Positions 48,801 through 59,785 of a stretch of DNA of 64,000 nt are shown in pieces; position 1 is the first letter of the stretch, and each line of letters starts with the position of its first letter. The DNA is taken from positions 4,030,001 through 4,094,000 of the forward strand of contig JAGYVD010000006.1 of the NCBI GenBank assembly GCA_021209875.1, given 5' to 3'. A program made the position numbers and the translations under genes. The notes under the pieces are model-generated. The model was not told the DNA's origin. It made no database searches and saw nothing but the letters and a program-made list of their open reading frames with translations. The stretch is from Rosellinia necatrix (lineage: Eukaryota > Ascomycota > Sordariomycetes > Xylariales > Xylariaceae).

Positions 48801-50900
48801 TTTGTCTAAGCTTATCACATCTACTCCCCTTTCTCTGGGGCCGCCAAGACCCTTCAATGTCTTGTCTATTTCTAGAACATTTCACAATTCGTAAGCACAA
48901 AGAATATATGTATGTAGTGTAGAGAGCTAAGCCCCTGGTAAGCAACGGAGTGGTAAATCACAAGACGGTACATCGTAATAAGCCGCCAACTTGGGAATCT
49001 GCGGAATCCGCTCAAAATGTGGGGGAGATTCGGCCTCTGCCGAATCACGGTCCCAGAAGTGTTCCAGAATGCGGACTTGTTTTGGTTGTTGTTCGCCGCA
49101 CGGCTGATATACTGCTCCAGCCGTACTACATCAACCATCTTGAGATTACCGAAGGTCAATGCGATATCAATCCTTGCTAGCAGTAATATGCGAGGGCTTA
49201 CATTAGTGCCACGACGCTCGAGTTCTCTTACTTCCTTGGTCGTATATCCCGTCCGAAGGAATAGGCCACCGAGTGAAGAGTGATGCGAACCGCCTATGAT
49301 TAGCAACAATAGCAATTCAGGTAGAAGTAGGAATGACACCTACAATTCCAACCGAAACTCGTGGAGCGTGATTAATAAGGATAAGCAGCGACCAATGCCA
49401 TAGCAGTTTAATTTAAGAAATAAAAGCAGTAGTCCTACAAAAGCTGGAGCAAGAATCCACGTAAATGGTGAAGTCCTTGGAATACTACCCACTGCTTATG
49501 CCACAGTCCTTTACGCTAATAGGTAAGTTAATTCTCCCTGTGTGAATCAGCTAGACTGCTTACATAGGGCTCAATATGGTGCTCAATCTATTGCTGGGCT
49601 TTTAGAAATGGAAAGGGGATCTGGAGATCCAAAATTCTGGTCCTACAACTACTCAGGAGTTCAACTGTAGACCGGCATGTTTCAACCCAGCTTGTAAAGA
49701 AAAAATAACACGCCAGTGACAAAAGCCGAGAAAAATATGGGCTCTCATCGGCATTGGACTTGGGCCGAGGTGCAATGGTGGTATCTGTGAAGTATCATAA
49801 TATCGAGGTCTCGATCTTGTGTGCGGAACAAGTTGCGCTGGTCTGTCCGCAGAAGGGACATCGACATAAAACCCCTATCTTCCTTCCAAACATAGACAGA
49901 GAGCAAGTTTTATAGTGGTGGTACTCACTCAGGCAGCCGGTTCCACGAGGCGTTCGAGAATATCCAGGCAATGCCACATCATCGAATGATTTATTTCCAA
50001 TAATCAATGCACTATAATTACTAGCTCACACCATAATACCTTGAAACCAACTTCCAATTCCATGGCTGGCAACGATACTGGGAGCGAGCACATAATTAGG
50101 GCAACAGGCAACACCATCAGCCAATCTATCACTTTACCCATAGCTGGGGAGTTGATACAAAGGTCACATGAGGCCCCTACAGGACCACATTCCAAATTTA
50201 TATGGGGAAATGATCGTCTTCGTTGAAAGCATGGCGGGTAAATACTCCAAAAATACGGATGGAAAATATTGACACAGAAGCCAACCGTATGGAAACCGAC
50301 ATCACACGAAGATAACCTAAGTAGGTATATAGGATCTATAGGCGGTAGACCCTCCTGCCCAAATACCATCCTTCTTTTGCCACCCTCAGGTTGAAGAATT
50401 TTATTGTAACAACTGTACCGCAGTTCTTTTGTTACGCGACGTAAAGCGTAGATGCGTTTATGATAATATTCCAACTGTGCATGAAAACAAGTAATCAATA
50501 AAGACTCAAATAGTCCAATACCTAACATTTGCATGAACTAAATCTATATTAAAACTAATAAAGCATTTGCGATTACAGCTGATAGAAATCGAAGGCTAAA
50601 TACCTGGGTATCTACATCATTCGAAACCGTAAAATCAGTACCCTGTGCTTTATGCTCAGCAGGGCAGCTGCCAACCTGATAATTACCCTGCCGAGCCAAA
50701 CGACACTATCCGAATCCACTGACCTTGGACGTACGAAAGAACATGGTGAAAATTAATTATTTGGATGGCTGACCTTATGCTCGGCTTCGTTGATTTTGAA
50801 TTAGGGTTTCCCCCTCTCCTCTTTACGCACTATGGAAAACTATCGCGCGGCGGAAACAACTTAACTTACCTACTTTATCTAGGTAATAACAGTAAAGGCC
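48801..50900. other. AT-rich core with coding-like, apparently decayed fragments
   Basis: The base composition falls to clearly AT-rich. Several frames are open for 60-176 codons on both strands (48872-49339 -, 48950-49180 +, 50004-50534 -), none with a domain I recognise. The best coding-like piece is on the plus strand: 49404-49522 joined by a possible 45-bp GTAAGT..TAG intron to 49568-49670 (LGILPTAYATVLYANR, then AQYGAQSIAGLLEMERG and DPKFWSYNYSGVQLstop). Upstream the same frame stays protein-like across a TAG (49401-49403) and a TGA (49281-49283). C-to-T changes could have made both stops. This would fit a gene decayed by repeat-induced point mutation (RIP), but that is inference. I do not name a product. 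Confidence 0.35.
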
Positions 50901-52179
50901 ATCCATCCACCCAGCGCCATCAACCCGATCCAGTGTCCGGTCCAGTCTAACTCCCTCGCCGCGCCACGCCATTCCATGTTCCAGCCCACGAATATCGACG
51001 GGTAGGTTAGACTAGGACATACCCATCCAAGCTGGATGGATGGATACCAGCAGCGGCGCCAACCTAGAGAGCCCGGCCCCTCCTTTCCTAATGCCCGGAA
51101 GAGTATGTGCCGTTACGGACCGAGACCTCGCGATGGGGAGAGGGAGACGCCCCTTCCCCCTCTCTCCCAACCCAGCTATCTGTTCTCGGACTATCTTTTC
51201 ACCTGGGAAGAAGTACATCGGTTGACCTACGCTGACAATACCCGAATGCGCCTCACTCTGGTTCAGTTTTCTTTACGGGCGATACCAAAAAAAAAAAAAA
51301 AAAAAACCTCCCTTACTTGTCGAAACGTGAATAAAAACTCACCTTGGGAGGGAGACGTTGATAGCAACGTAAGGTGGATTGCACCCGATCTCCTGGATAA
51401 GGGTGCGCCAGATCGAGTAGCAGTTTTGAGTAATAGTCCCGAGCTCGGGTAATACCAGCACGGGGATGACAAGTGTCATTGACTATTTCAATAGCTCCGT
51501 CAGGGCCTCAGTACTAGTCGCGTGTGATATAGTTTACATAGCACAGAGCCGGAATCTTACGCATACAGAGACATCATGGGAGATCGAAGGCATACAGGTA
51601 ATTCCCGAACGAGAGCACGAGTTTCCTGGGGCCGTCTATGCAGGCTATCCCAACCCGCGCGGACGGTCTAACCCAGTTGCATAACTGGGTCATATCAGCC
51701 GATGCAAATAAGGGGGAATTAGGAATCAAGATAGAGAGAATTTCCTCGCCCGCTGTGGTTGTTTGGTGTATTATGAGACGGGTTGCTGTTCTATCCGTTG
51801 GGCCAACGCTGGTTGGCGCGCCTATGTACCGAGCCGATAGACTCACACACCCAACCTCCCCTTGTCGTTTTCAGTGCCTCTACCGCCGGATTTCCCGTGT
51901 CACCATGCTCCTTCCTCGCCCCTCGGTCAAGCGAGGCCCTTCCGACCTACCCCATGCGATGAGGGTGTACGCTAAACCTGCAGTTCATGTACGCGCTGAG
52001 GAGCGGAACCCATTGGCTATGCACGATAAGAGCTGGCCTCTTCGAGTCTGCCCTCTCGGGGGTTCGGCCGCGGGATAAGTATGTTCATTCGTCCTATCCC
52101 GGTAGCCCGGCCTCAGTGGGCGATCCTACCGGGCTACCGCCGAGGGACTTGGTGTTTGGTTAAGAGGTTCAGTGGTATT
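50901..52179. other. Intergenic, right part of gene-poor region
   Basis: No supported gene; GC returns to normal. An 18-base A run lies at about 51289-51306 and a short hairpin is at 52100-52139 (listed separately). Open frames at 51036-51452 and 51638-52078 have no motif. Confidence 0.5.
52100..52139. other. Perfect 11-bp inverted repeat (hairpin)
   Basis: CGGTAGCCCGG at 52100-52110 is the exact reverse complement of CCGGGCTACCG at 52129-52139, with an 18-nt loop. It lies about 40 bp beyond the stop of the casein kinase 2 beta gene, so in its mRNA it would form a GC-rich stem in the 3' UTR. The role is unknown. Confidence 0.75.
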
Positions 52180-53302
52180 CTAGAGCTCTGATTCGGCACC
52201 GTTCGTTTCCATCGGGCTACCTCCCGCACCATTTCGCCTCCGCGGGCGCAACCGGCGCACGGGTTGCCCATTCAAATTCATGCTCTCATCATCATCATCA
52301 CTTTCCGGGTTTTCCTCGGCATATCTACGTGCCTCGTCTAATTCCGACAGGTTACTGGGTTTGTCCCTCAGCCATTGCATCCGTGGGCCTGACCGAGCGA
52401 CCTCGGATACTCTAAAGCCATAGATACGAGGCTCATAAATCTTGGGCCGGCCTAGGCTCGGGGCTATATTGCACTTATACATGCCGTTTAGCATCGCCTT
52501 GTCGCTCTCCGGGACCCGAGCGCCGGCGAGGACATCAGCGCCTCGCTTCGTAAGATCATACTCGGGAAAGGTGAGGAGGAAGAGGGCACCGAATGTGCGG
52601 CCGAAGAAAGCGCCATCGACGGTCTGAAAGCGGCTATTGGGGGGCACGTATACGTCGAGACAAGAGGGACAAAAGAGCTTCACGGTTTCCTCTCCCGGTA
52701 TATCGGATAGGCCGACGGGGAGAGCGCGAGCCTGCTCACAATGGCTCCTGGGGCAGACACCAAAGTGACCAAGCTCGTACTTTTCTGACATTTGTTGGAT
52801 CCCTGCACGAGAGCATATAAAACGTTGGTGGATGAGTCCGTAGAGCATCTCGGCAGAGGACTCAATGACGGACAGGTCGCTGGCGACACGGCTGTGGTTC
52901 CGACGCTCGCCGTGCCGCATCCGCTCTATGCCCTCGATGGACTCGTCTTCGTCTTCGTCATCCTCTTCTTCATCGTCGTCGTCTTCCTCGGGCTCGACAT
53001 CGAGAATCATCTGGACGGTGGCGGTCAGCGCGGGCTGCGGACGGCGTGGAAGGGGGGACAGGAGACACACAGGGAAAGTGGAGGGGGAGAAGGGGGAGAA
53101 GCAGGAGGGCAGGGATGTAGAGGGGCGGGGGAGATGTTACCTCTAGAGCTTCCTTATACATGGCGACCTGGGTCTGCAGGCCGGTGAGGTTGAAGTCATC
53201 CTCGATAAACTCCTCTGAGACCTCGGCGAAATATTCATGGCCCAACAACGAACAGAAAGAGGAGATCCAGGACTCGGGGGTGCCTGAAGACGAGGACATC
53301 AT
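52180..53302 (-). CDS. ckb1: Casein kinase 2 regulatory subunit beta
   Basis: Regulatory dimer of protein kinase CK2 that stabilises the catalytic subunits and selects substrates. Exons are 53302-53141 and 53010-52180 (intron 130 bp), giving 330 residues. The N-terminus SSSSGTPESWISSFCSLLGHEYFAEV and FIEDDFNLTGL are hallmark CK2-beta sequences. The splice joins MYKEALE to MILDVEPEED. A long acidic stretch of Asp/Glu follows (about residues 60-78), longer than in animal CK2-beta and as in fungi. The zinc ribbon is complete (CPRSHC then LFCPSCLDVY). FFGRTFGALFLLTFP and YEPRIYGFRV complete the dimer core. The Asp-rich tail ends ETNGAESELstop. Two tandem ATGs exist (53302 and 53299); the first gives MMSSSS. 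Confidence 0.96.
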
Positions 53303-55088
53303 GCTGAGACGGGAGGATAGGCGGGGGAGACTCGGGCACGGGCACGGGCACGGACTCGGACTCCGGGCGCGTTTCGCTCTGCTCGGGGTCGCGTTGGAGG
53401 GGTTCCCAATGCTATCTACCTATGGAGGGGGGAATGATTGGAGAAGATAGGGGGGAGGGGAGGACGGGAGGTCTAGAACGGTAGGGCCGCTGCGTCGACC
53501 CTCTCTAGTCCACTTATCTAGCCTGAAGACAATTGGGAGGGAGGAAGGGGGGGGGAGAAGAAAAGGAGAACAAGGCCACTCCTATATCGCCCGCATGACG
53601 CGCGCGAGCAGGAAATAGCAAATAATTGGTGTCCCAAGGAGAGCGAAGAGGAGACCTGAAGCGGGGAGGGGCGCAGAAGATGGGCGACGCTATGGGAGAC
53701 GACAGAAAGGAGAACAGGCAGGTTGTTGTTCTGGTGGTGGTTGTGGTGGCTGTGGCGGTTGTGACGGTTGTGACGGTTGTGACGGTTGTGGTGTCGCGAT
53801 GCCGTGATACCGTGATGCGGTGATATTGTGATGCTGCGATGTCGCGAAGTCGTCGTGATGGTGTGTGGTGGTTGTCGTGATCGTGGTGGCGGTGGTGGTC
53901 GTGGCTGTGGTGATGGCGGTTGTGGTGGGTGGTGGATGGTGGGCGATGGCGGTGGCCCTTTTTTTTTTGTAATCTATGTTAGTCGGTAAAGTGGGTAGGC
54001 GGAGCGGTGGCAGGATGGTGGTGGTGGTGGATGGTGCAGCAGATGGTGGGTGAGGCCGTGATAGCTAGTGGTGATAACGAGCGGTGATAGAAAAGGCAGG
54101 GTGGTGTCCCGGGCGGTGCTTGTGGTGCCCGGTGATTGTGGTGTTCGGCGATTGTGGTTTCCGTCGATTGATTGAGGGCTGATAAGGGGAAGAGTCTGCC
54201 TGGGGAGAGCAACAAGCAGCAACAACCACCTCCCTCTACTTACGTACCGAATCGTCAAGGCACTGAGGCACTGGGACAACGGACTGCTAACACGCTTGGA
54301 AGGGTTGGTACCTGCCCAATGCTAATGTACCGGGTATGCGCACAGGTATGCGCACAGGTATGCAGGCAGTTATACCCCTCTACCCGTGTTGTGTAGGGCT
54401 AGATTATGCTGTCGGCATCGAGATACTCCAAGATTGTCCTGGTGCAGCATCGACTTAGCACGGTCGGTAGGCAGTTAGTACGACAACGACTGGATTCCAA
54501 GGTTGTGGTCGGTGGGGTGGAAAATCGGATTGGAAACGAATCCTCAGATGGAACCCCGACAAACGGGGCACCTGGCAGAACCAGAGAACCAGAGCCCGCC
54601 TGCTGCATAGCTAGAGCTAAGCTGGGCTAATCTCATAGCGGGACTTTGTATGAATCAAAAACCTAGAATCTGAGATAACCTGACCCTAGCAGGCCCTAGT
54701 CGTGTCTAGGTAGGCCCTAGAGAGTGCTGGCTTGGCGGATGCTTAGTGTAGTAGAATCGCCTATTTGCATACCGAATAACGTCATAACCTACCTGCGATC
54801 TGCAATCTTGCAACGCCCGACATGGGTAGGTACCTATCTTCACCACATACGAATAGGAACCTACCGGGACGGTTGAACATTCCAAGGCCTGGGATCGGGG
54901 CAGGCCGTTGATGCATCTGTGCATTCGCTATACCCTTGACCGATGTTGTCGCATTGTATCTGCGTTCCAACCATCGACGACACAACAACGGTAAAGGTAT
55001 TAGAGCGCCGATAATACCTAGATACCGAGGTGGGTGCGCATAAGAGATATCCTGACAATGAAGGCTTCGTTCTGCTTGTTTTAGAAGG
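53303..55088. other. Intergenic with strand-skewed repeats
   Basis: Promoter of CK2 beta (leftward) and of the JmjC gene (rightward). The stretch 53720-54150 is GT-rich on the plus strand (GTGGTGGTTGTGG and GGTTGTGAC units), with a T run at 53961-53970. A TATGCGCACAGG unit is repeated at about 54337-54361. No gene is supported. Confidence 0.55.
53720..54150. repeat. GT-rich low-complexity tract with 9-bp tandem units
   Basis: The plus strand is dominated by G and T. Four adjacent copies of a 9-bp GGTTGTGAC-like unit lie at about 53757-53790, surrounded by GTGGTG/GATGTCGCG variants. Strong G-over-C skew persists for about 400 bp. Confidence 0.75.
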
Positions 55089-56132
55089 ATGCGTCGAATG
55101 TGTCATGGGCACTTTCAGGCCTCCAAACCAGTTACCCGCATAGCGCCCATCCGCTACGCCTCCTTCGACCACAATGCCACCAGAATACAGCCTGTCGCCG
55201 CTACGAAGGGAAACGTCGCCTTGGATTGGTTCCGTTCCTCGGCATGGGTGCCTTCTGTTCCGCTGCACATGCGGGATTCCCACCGCTTGCCAGCTATGAT
55301 GACCTGGTTCTCCAGCAGTGGTTCGGAGACGGGGTCGATTCTACTGGGCGATAAGTTGCTGTCCTTTGGCGACGTGATGCTGCCTTATGAGCTCGTAGCA
55401 TCTTCAGATAACTACGGGTTTTCGGCTGGGTGTTCTCTGGACTGCCTGCGAGGGTTTCAAACATGGCTCAAGGATCTTTCTGACGAACAACATGGCCATG
55501 TTCTTTCCGAACTCGTCGACTGTCTGGTGAATTCTGCCGAGGCGGGCCATTCACATTTTCTGCAGTTCAACGCCCCTTTAAACTTCTTCACCAAGGCTGC
55601 TCAGTACAACAGGGATACGAGCAGCTCCTCGTGTCACATTAAACAGCTCTACATCGCGCAATCTGATATCCGATCTCTCCCAGCGCCTCTGAGGGAAGAT
55701 TTGCCCGTGCCCGACATTGTAGGCCAGGCCGGAAAAGGAGACATCTACAACTCGAGCATTTGGCTGGGACTTCAGCCTACCTATACGCCGCTGCATCGCG
55801 ACCCTAACCCAAACTTATTCTGTCAACTGGCCGGATCCAAGGCCGTACGACTCTTACGGCCAAGGGACGGGCAGTTCATGTTCCAAGACGTTCGCAGAAA
55901 GCTTGGGGTCGCGGGCAATTCTCGTTTCCGTGGCGCTGAGATGATGGATGGGCCAGAACGTGACGGGCTTCATCACGCCACTTGGATCCTCCCCCATCCA
56001 TCGCAAGATATTTGGGAAGCCGTACTGGCCCCAGGCGATGCGCTCTTCATTCCCCAAGGCTGGTGGCACAGTGTGAGGAGTGTCGGACGGGACGCTGAAA
56101 TCAATGCCTCAGCCAACTGGTGGTTCAGATGA
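55089..56132 (+). CDS. JmjC/cupin-8 Fe(II)/2-oxoglutarate oxygenase
   Basis: Single exon, 347 residues, beginning MRRMCHGHFQ. The cupin core is clear: iron ligands His236 and Asp238 in TPLHRDPNPN and His327 in GWWHSVRS. Lys251 (GSKAVRLLRP) is well placed to bind 2-oxoglutarate. PGDALFIPQGWWH is the usual strand before the distal His. The overall pattern (YIAQSDI, IWLGLQPTYTPLHRD, ASANWWFRstop) fits cupin-8/FIH-like hydroxylases rather than chromatin JmjC demethylases. No PHD or other histone reader is present, and no signal peptide is seen. It is probably a soluble protein or tRNA hydroxylase; the substrate is unknown. All catalytic residues appear intact. Confidence 0.92.
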   Translation: MRRMCHGHFQASKPVTRIAPIRYASFDHNATRIQPVAATKGNVALDWFRSSAWVPSVPLHMRDSHRLPAMMTWFSSSGSETGSILLGDKLLSFGDVMLPYELVASSDNYGFSAGCSLDCLRGFQTWLKDLSDEQHGHVLSELVDCLVNSAEAGHSHFLQFNAPLNFFTKAAQYNRDTSSSSCHIKQLYIAQSDIRSLPAPLREDLPVPDIVGQAGKGDIYNSSIWLGLQPTYTPLHRDPNPNLFCQLAGSKAVRLLRPRDGQFMFQDVRRKLGVAGNSRFRGAEMMDGPERDGLHHATWILPHPSQDIWEAVLAPGDALFIPQGWWHSVRSVGRDAEINASANWWFR

Positions 56133-57608
56133 TCTATATAACGTGACTGCCGACAAAGCAGTTCATGCAGTCCTTCACCTACGTGTAGTGTTCGCGTCGG
56201 CCCATCTCGTTAATGCGCACCTCGTTAATGCGTAAGACTGTCAATTTTCGGCTTCTTGAATCCGCGCATAGTCTGGTGGATGGTAATCAGCTGTCTACGT
56301 TGTTTGTATGCGAAGCTTCTCCGAACATACGCCCTGCGTACTTGCTAGGAAGGCCCTCGACTTCAAGGCGAAACGGTGGCACCCAGGAGTAAATGCCAAC
56401 CTGAGCGCCTGCGTCAACGGGCATTACACGAGAGAGGGTACTACCTCAGCAGCAGTAGTTCGCGGGGTGGTACTTTTAGAGGTAGTACACATTTATATTT
56501 AGTGTACATTGTTAGTGCCGATGTCCGCAATAGGTGGACGTCTGTAAAATAAGCTCTTTAGGCACCAATGCTGCGTTGGAGGTATTCGAGGGGCGACCCC
56601 AAATCTGCGGTTGTTGATGACTTTACTCTGTATCTCCAGGTATGTGATACATCTTCATGCAACTGCTGACAGCTGGGTGCGATCGCTTGATCTAACCTAT
56701 CAACTACTTACCTAAGATAATGTGAGCTCTGAGCCGTGTGCTATTAATTAAATCTGGGTCTGAAACCTATTATTTATAAAGCCTTTACACAAGTCTAAAC
56801 TATCTCATTTAGCCATGCGTTGACCTTTCAGTTCGGTCAATATCTACCTACTACTACATTTTGGTATATCGTGTTAAGTGATCGTAGAATCAGTTCCCGG
56901 ACTCTGTACTTGTGTACCTGAGATAACTAGGATCGCCCTATTTCAGGCAGCACATGTTGCCGTCTTGCGTGTTACAGTATGTTAGGTTCGGCTGAAGGAC
57001 CGGAAGTGTGACGTCAAGTATGTATGAATTGACATAGTTATGCTTAATTATTTCATGTACCACCTCAGTATGTTGGTGGTGCCTATACCCGTGCGACGCC
57101 CCACCTATCTGTCGACCATAGGTAAGTACTTACGTACCTGGATCGATGGTTGCCTCCATCCAGGCAACCTCGAACCTTGGTAGAACCCCAACGGACCACT
57201 CGATTCCATACGCTATCTCCTACCTACCTACCTACCTAGGTAGCACCTGTCTCCTAGGTATTAATAAACGAGTGGTGCACGCGTAACCAGTTCGCCTCTT
57301 CGCCCCTTCCTCTCACCGTTATCACTGCTACTATCGCCACAGCACGGCGGCCGCGACTTACAACTAGAGCGAGAACGAGAACGAGAACCATGATCATAAT
57401 CAAAACCACAAACGAGAACAACATAAACCATAGCCAGAACAACAAACGAAGACCACAAACAGAACCGCAAACAGAACCACAACCCAAACCACAATCGCTC
57501 ACTACTGCTACCGCTATATCTGACACAGATAATGTATCAGTGCCCCTCTTCAAGTCCGAACGTATACCGCTGTCCCACCTAAAACCATTGCCTACTTCAT
57601 CATCTGCG
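56133..57608. other. Intergenic
   Basis: No gene is supported. It contains AT-rich DNA (56700-56900), CCTACCTACCTAGGTAG near 57221-57243, and just before the GTPase start an A/C-rich leader with GAACGAGAAC and CAAACAGAACCACAA-like repeats (57360-57490). An in-frame ATG at 57390 would add 73 low-complexity residues to the GTPase; I favour 57609. Confidence 0.55.
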
Positions 57609-58964
57609 ATGGCTGTGATCCAAGCGCCCTCCGTTTCCGACGAGGAGTTCGACCTCGTCGACAATCTCGAGCCCGTGAGCGAACTATCCTCTCCTGCGGA
57701 CCAATCCCACTCTCTCCATCACCTGCCGGGCGACCATTATGGGCCCGCGTTCGACGGTGGCCGACCCCTTTCCGGATCGGCGCCGCGAGATACTGGCGCG
57801 TCGGATAACCGGAGCTCACTGAAGGATTCCTATCTATTGGCCTCCCACTGGATGGGGGAGGACGATCGAAATCAGAGTGGGAGCAGCGAAGGGGAAGCAT
57901 CTACGCTGAAGTATACCAAGTCCGTTGTCCAGAGATTCTGGTCGGGCCAAGACCTACTCATTGCCGTCATGGGGTATGTTACTGTCCACACCACCACCAC
58001 CACCACCACCACTTGGTGTAGGATGCTAACCGTCGGCCGTCCCTAGGATGACGGGGTCAGGCAAGACAACTTTCATATCTAAAGTAACTGGACGCACTGA
58101 TTTAAACATCGGTCATAGTCTCACCTCTTGTACGTTTTTTCCCTGGCGCCTTCACCAGAGGTACTGCTGGCTGACAATCCCGCTCTCCCCTCCTTCGTAG
58201 GCACGCGAGATATAGAGGTAGTAGAGACCAAGATTGATGGTCGCGTGGTCCGCTTTGTCGACACGCCTGGGTTTTCGGATACCAACTTGTCAGACAGTGA
58301 GGTCCTACAGCTTATCGCCGACTATCTCGCTACAGCCTACCGCAACGATGTAAAGCTTTCGGGGATTATCTACCTGCATCCTATATCAGACACACGAATG
58401 ACTCACCACGCGACGAAGAACTTGCAGATGTTCCAGAAGCTCACCGGGGAGAATAACCTGAAGAACGTAATATTGGCGACGAGCATGTGGGACAAGGTGC
58501 CGATAGAGCAGGGCCTTGCACGGGAAGAAGAGTTGAAAAAGAGGTTCTGGAATGTGCTGCTAGCCCTTGGGGCGAAGGCGATCCAACACGACGGCACGCC
58601 TGAATCAGCGCGTTCGATTGCGCAAACACTAATGGCGAACAAACCCTTCTTTGTTCGGCTGCAGAAGGAAATGGGAAGGGACAACAAGCCGCTTAGGGAT
58701 ACGGAAGCGGGCCAGCAGGTCATGCTGGAGCTAAGCAAACTGAAGGAGGAGCACAAGCGAGAACTGGCCAACATGGAAGAAATGTTGAAGAGCACAGCGG
58801 CGGAAAACAAGCTTTTCGTCGATGCCCTAAGGGAACAGTATCAGGAGAGGCTCATGGAACTCGAGAGGGCGCTGAGCGACGAACGGCGCCTTAACGAGGA
58901 GGCAGTCAAATCCCTCACAGGGCGTATCAATGACCTGGAGAATAGATGGTGCGTCGTTATGTAG
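57609..58964 (+). CDS. AIG1-like GTPase with C-terminal coiled coil and CaaX box
   Basis: P-loop GTPase resembling AIG1/TRAFAC-type fungal proteins. Exons are 57609-57973, 58047-58129 and 58201-58964, giving 403 residues. Splicing restores Walker A as GMTGSGKTTFISKV (about 121-134) and CTRDIEVVETKIDG. G3 is FVDTPGFSDT (about 170). G4 may be ATSMWDKV, where Trp-Asp replaces the common N/TKxD. Residues 1-110 are acidic and disordered. From about 315 to 400 a long charged coiled coil runs (KLKEEHKRELANMEEML and later). The final four residues are CVVM, a CaaX box of the farnesylation type, giving a route to membranes. No transmembrane helix is seen. The role is unknown; membrane or organelle dynamics is an inference from plant and animal AIG1/GIMAP proteins. 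Confidence 0.85.
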
Positions 58965-59785
58965 TGGTCTAATCCAATAGTAAGTAATATTGTTTGCCGG
59001 CTCATCGCAACATCGTTGCGTTAGGGGGGATGAGAAGACGACCTATAGTGTCAGTATTCCGAGGGCGGCGAAAAGACTAGAGCTTTCCGACTCCCGGCTG
59101 ATCGGTCAGAAATAAAGTACACGTCTATATAATTATATTTTGTTGTTAACCCTCGTCCCTCCCTCCCTCGGTAATAGGGGGGCACTGCTTACTTACCTCG
59201 AATACGTAGCTATACCCACTATAGGAGGAGGTGGTGGTGGTGATGGACAATTAGGTCGTTACCTACCTGAGTACTTTACCCTACCACTTACATACCTACA
59301 GTCAGTCTACACTGCAGAGCAATCCTGTGGACGTCAGTCGCTGCTGCATTGGTCGGCCTTGGCGGGGTTGGTGGAGAAGAGACATGCCTGCCGGATCCCT
59401 GTTGTCCATCTTGCCCCACTTTGACCGATGCAAGTTTCATGGCGATTCGGGCATGTGGGACAACTATGAGATCATCACTGCTCAACTTGAATTACTAGGT
59501 ACAATGTAGATATACCAAAACGCCTCTGACATAGACGGTCCCCTATTTCGTTGCGTAGCTCTCATAAGTATCCGACCTCACTCATTCATACCCAAACATA
59601 CGATGTGCTGCGTAAACGAAGGCCGAGTATAGACCTCTCGTCCTATTTCCTAGTATTGCTGAGAGGGGTTTCTCTCTCCGTATTTCTTGATCATTCACTG
59701 TTTATCAACTTGCTTCCTCCATCGACTTGAATTATCATTTCCCGATTGTAGGGCCTGTATTATACAGATTTGTATAGAGTAGACG
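58965..59785. other. Intergenic
   Basis: 3' flank of the GTPase and promoter of the DUF2985 gene. A GGAGGTGGTGGTGGTGATGG stretch lies near 59225-59244. Short open frames (59140-59424) have no motif. Confidence 0.6.

Noticed and set aside
50004..50534. 176-codon minus-strand open frame
   Set aside because: It lies in AT-rich DNA, gives no recognisable domain, and the plus strand reads at least as protein-like there. It is treated as part of the decayed island.
49781..50560. Possible UstYa-like (DUF3328) fragment, suggested by a WHCLDILERL string on the minus strand
   Set aside because: Only one loose HC motif is present. The paired motif, membrane helix and open frame expected of UstYa proteins are missing.
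51771..51820. tRNA-like minus-strand segment (GGCCCAACGGATAG, then a possible CAT anticodon loop)
   Set aside because: The acceptor stem does not close, the anticodon stem needs an invented intron, and no GTTCRA T-loop follows.
57390..57608. Upstream in-frame start for the GTPase
   Set aside because: It would add 73 Gln/Pro/Thr/Asn-rich residues read from a repetitive leader. The ATG at 57609 has a more protein-like continuation, though the longer form cannot be excluded.
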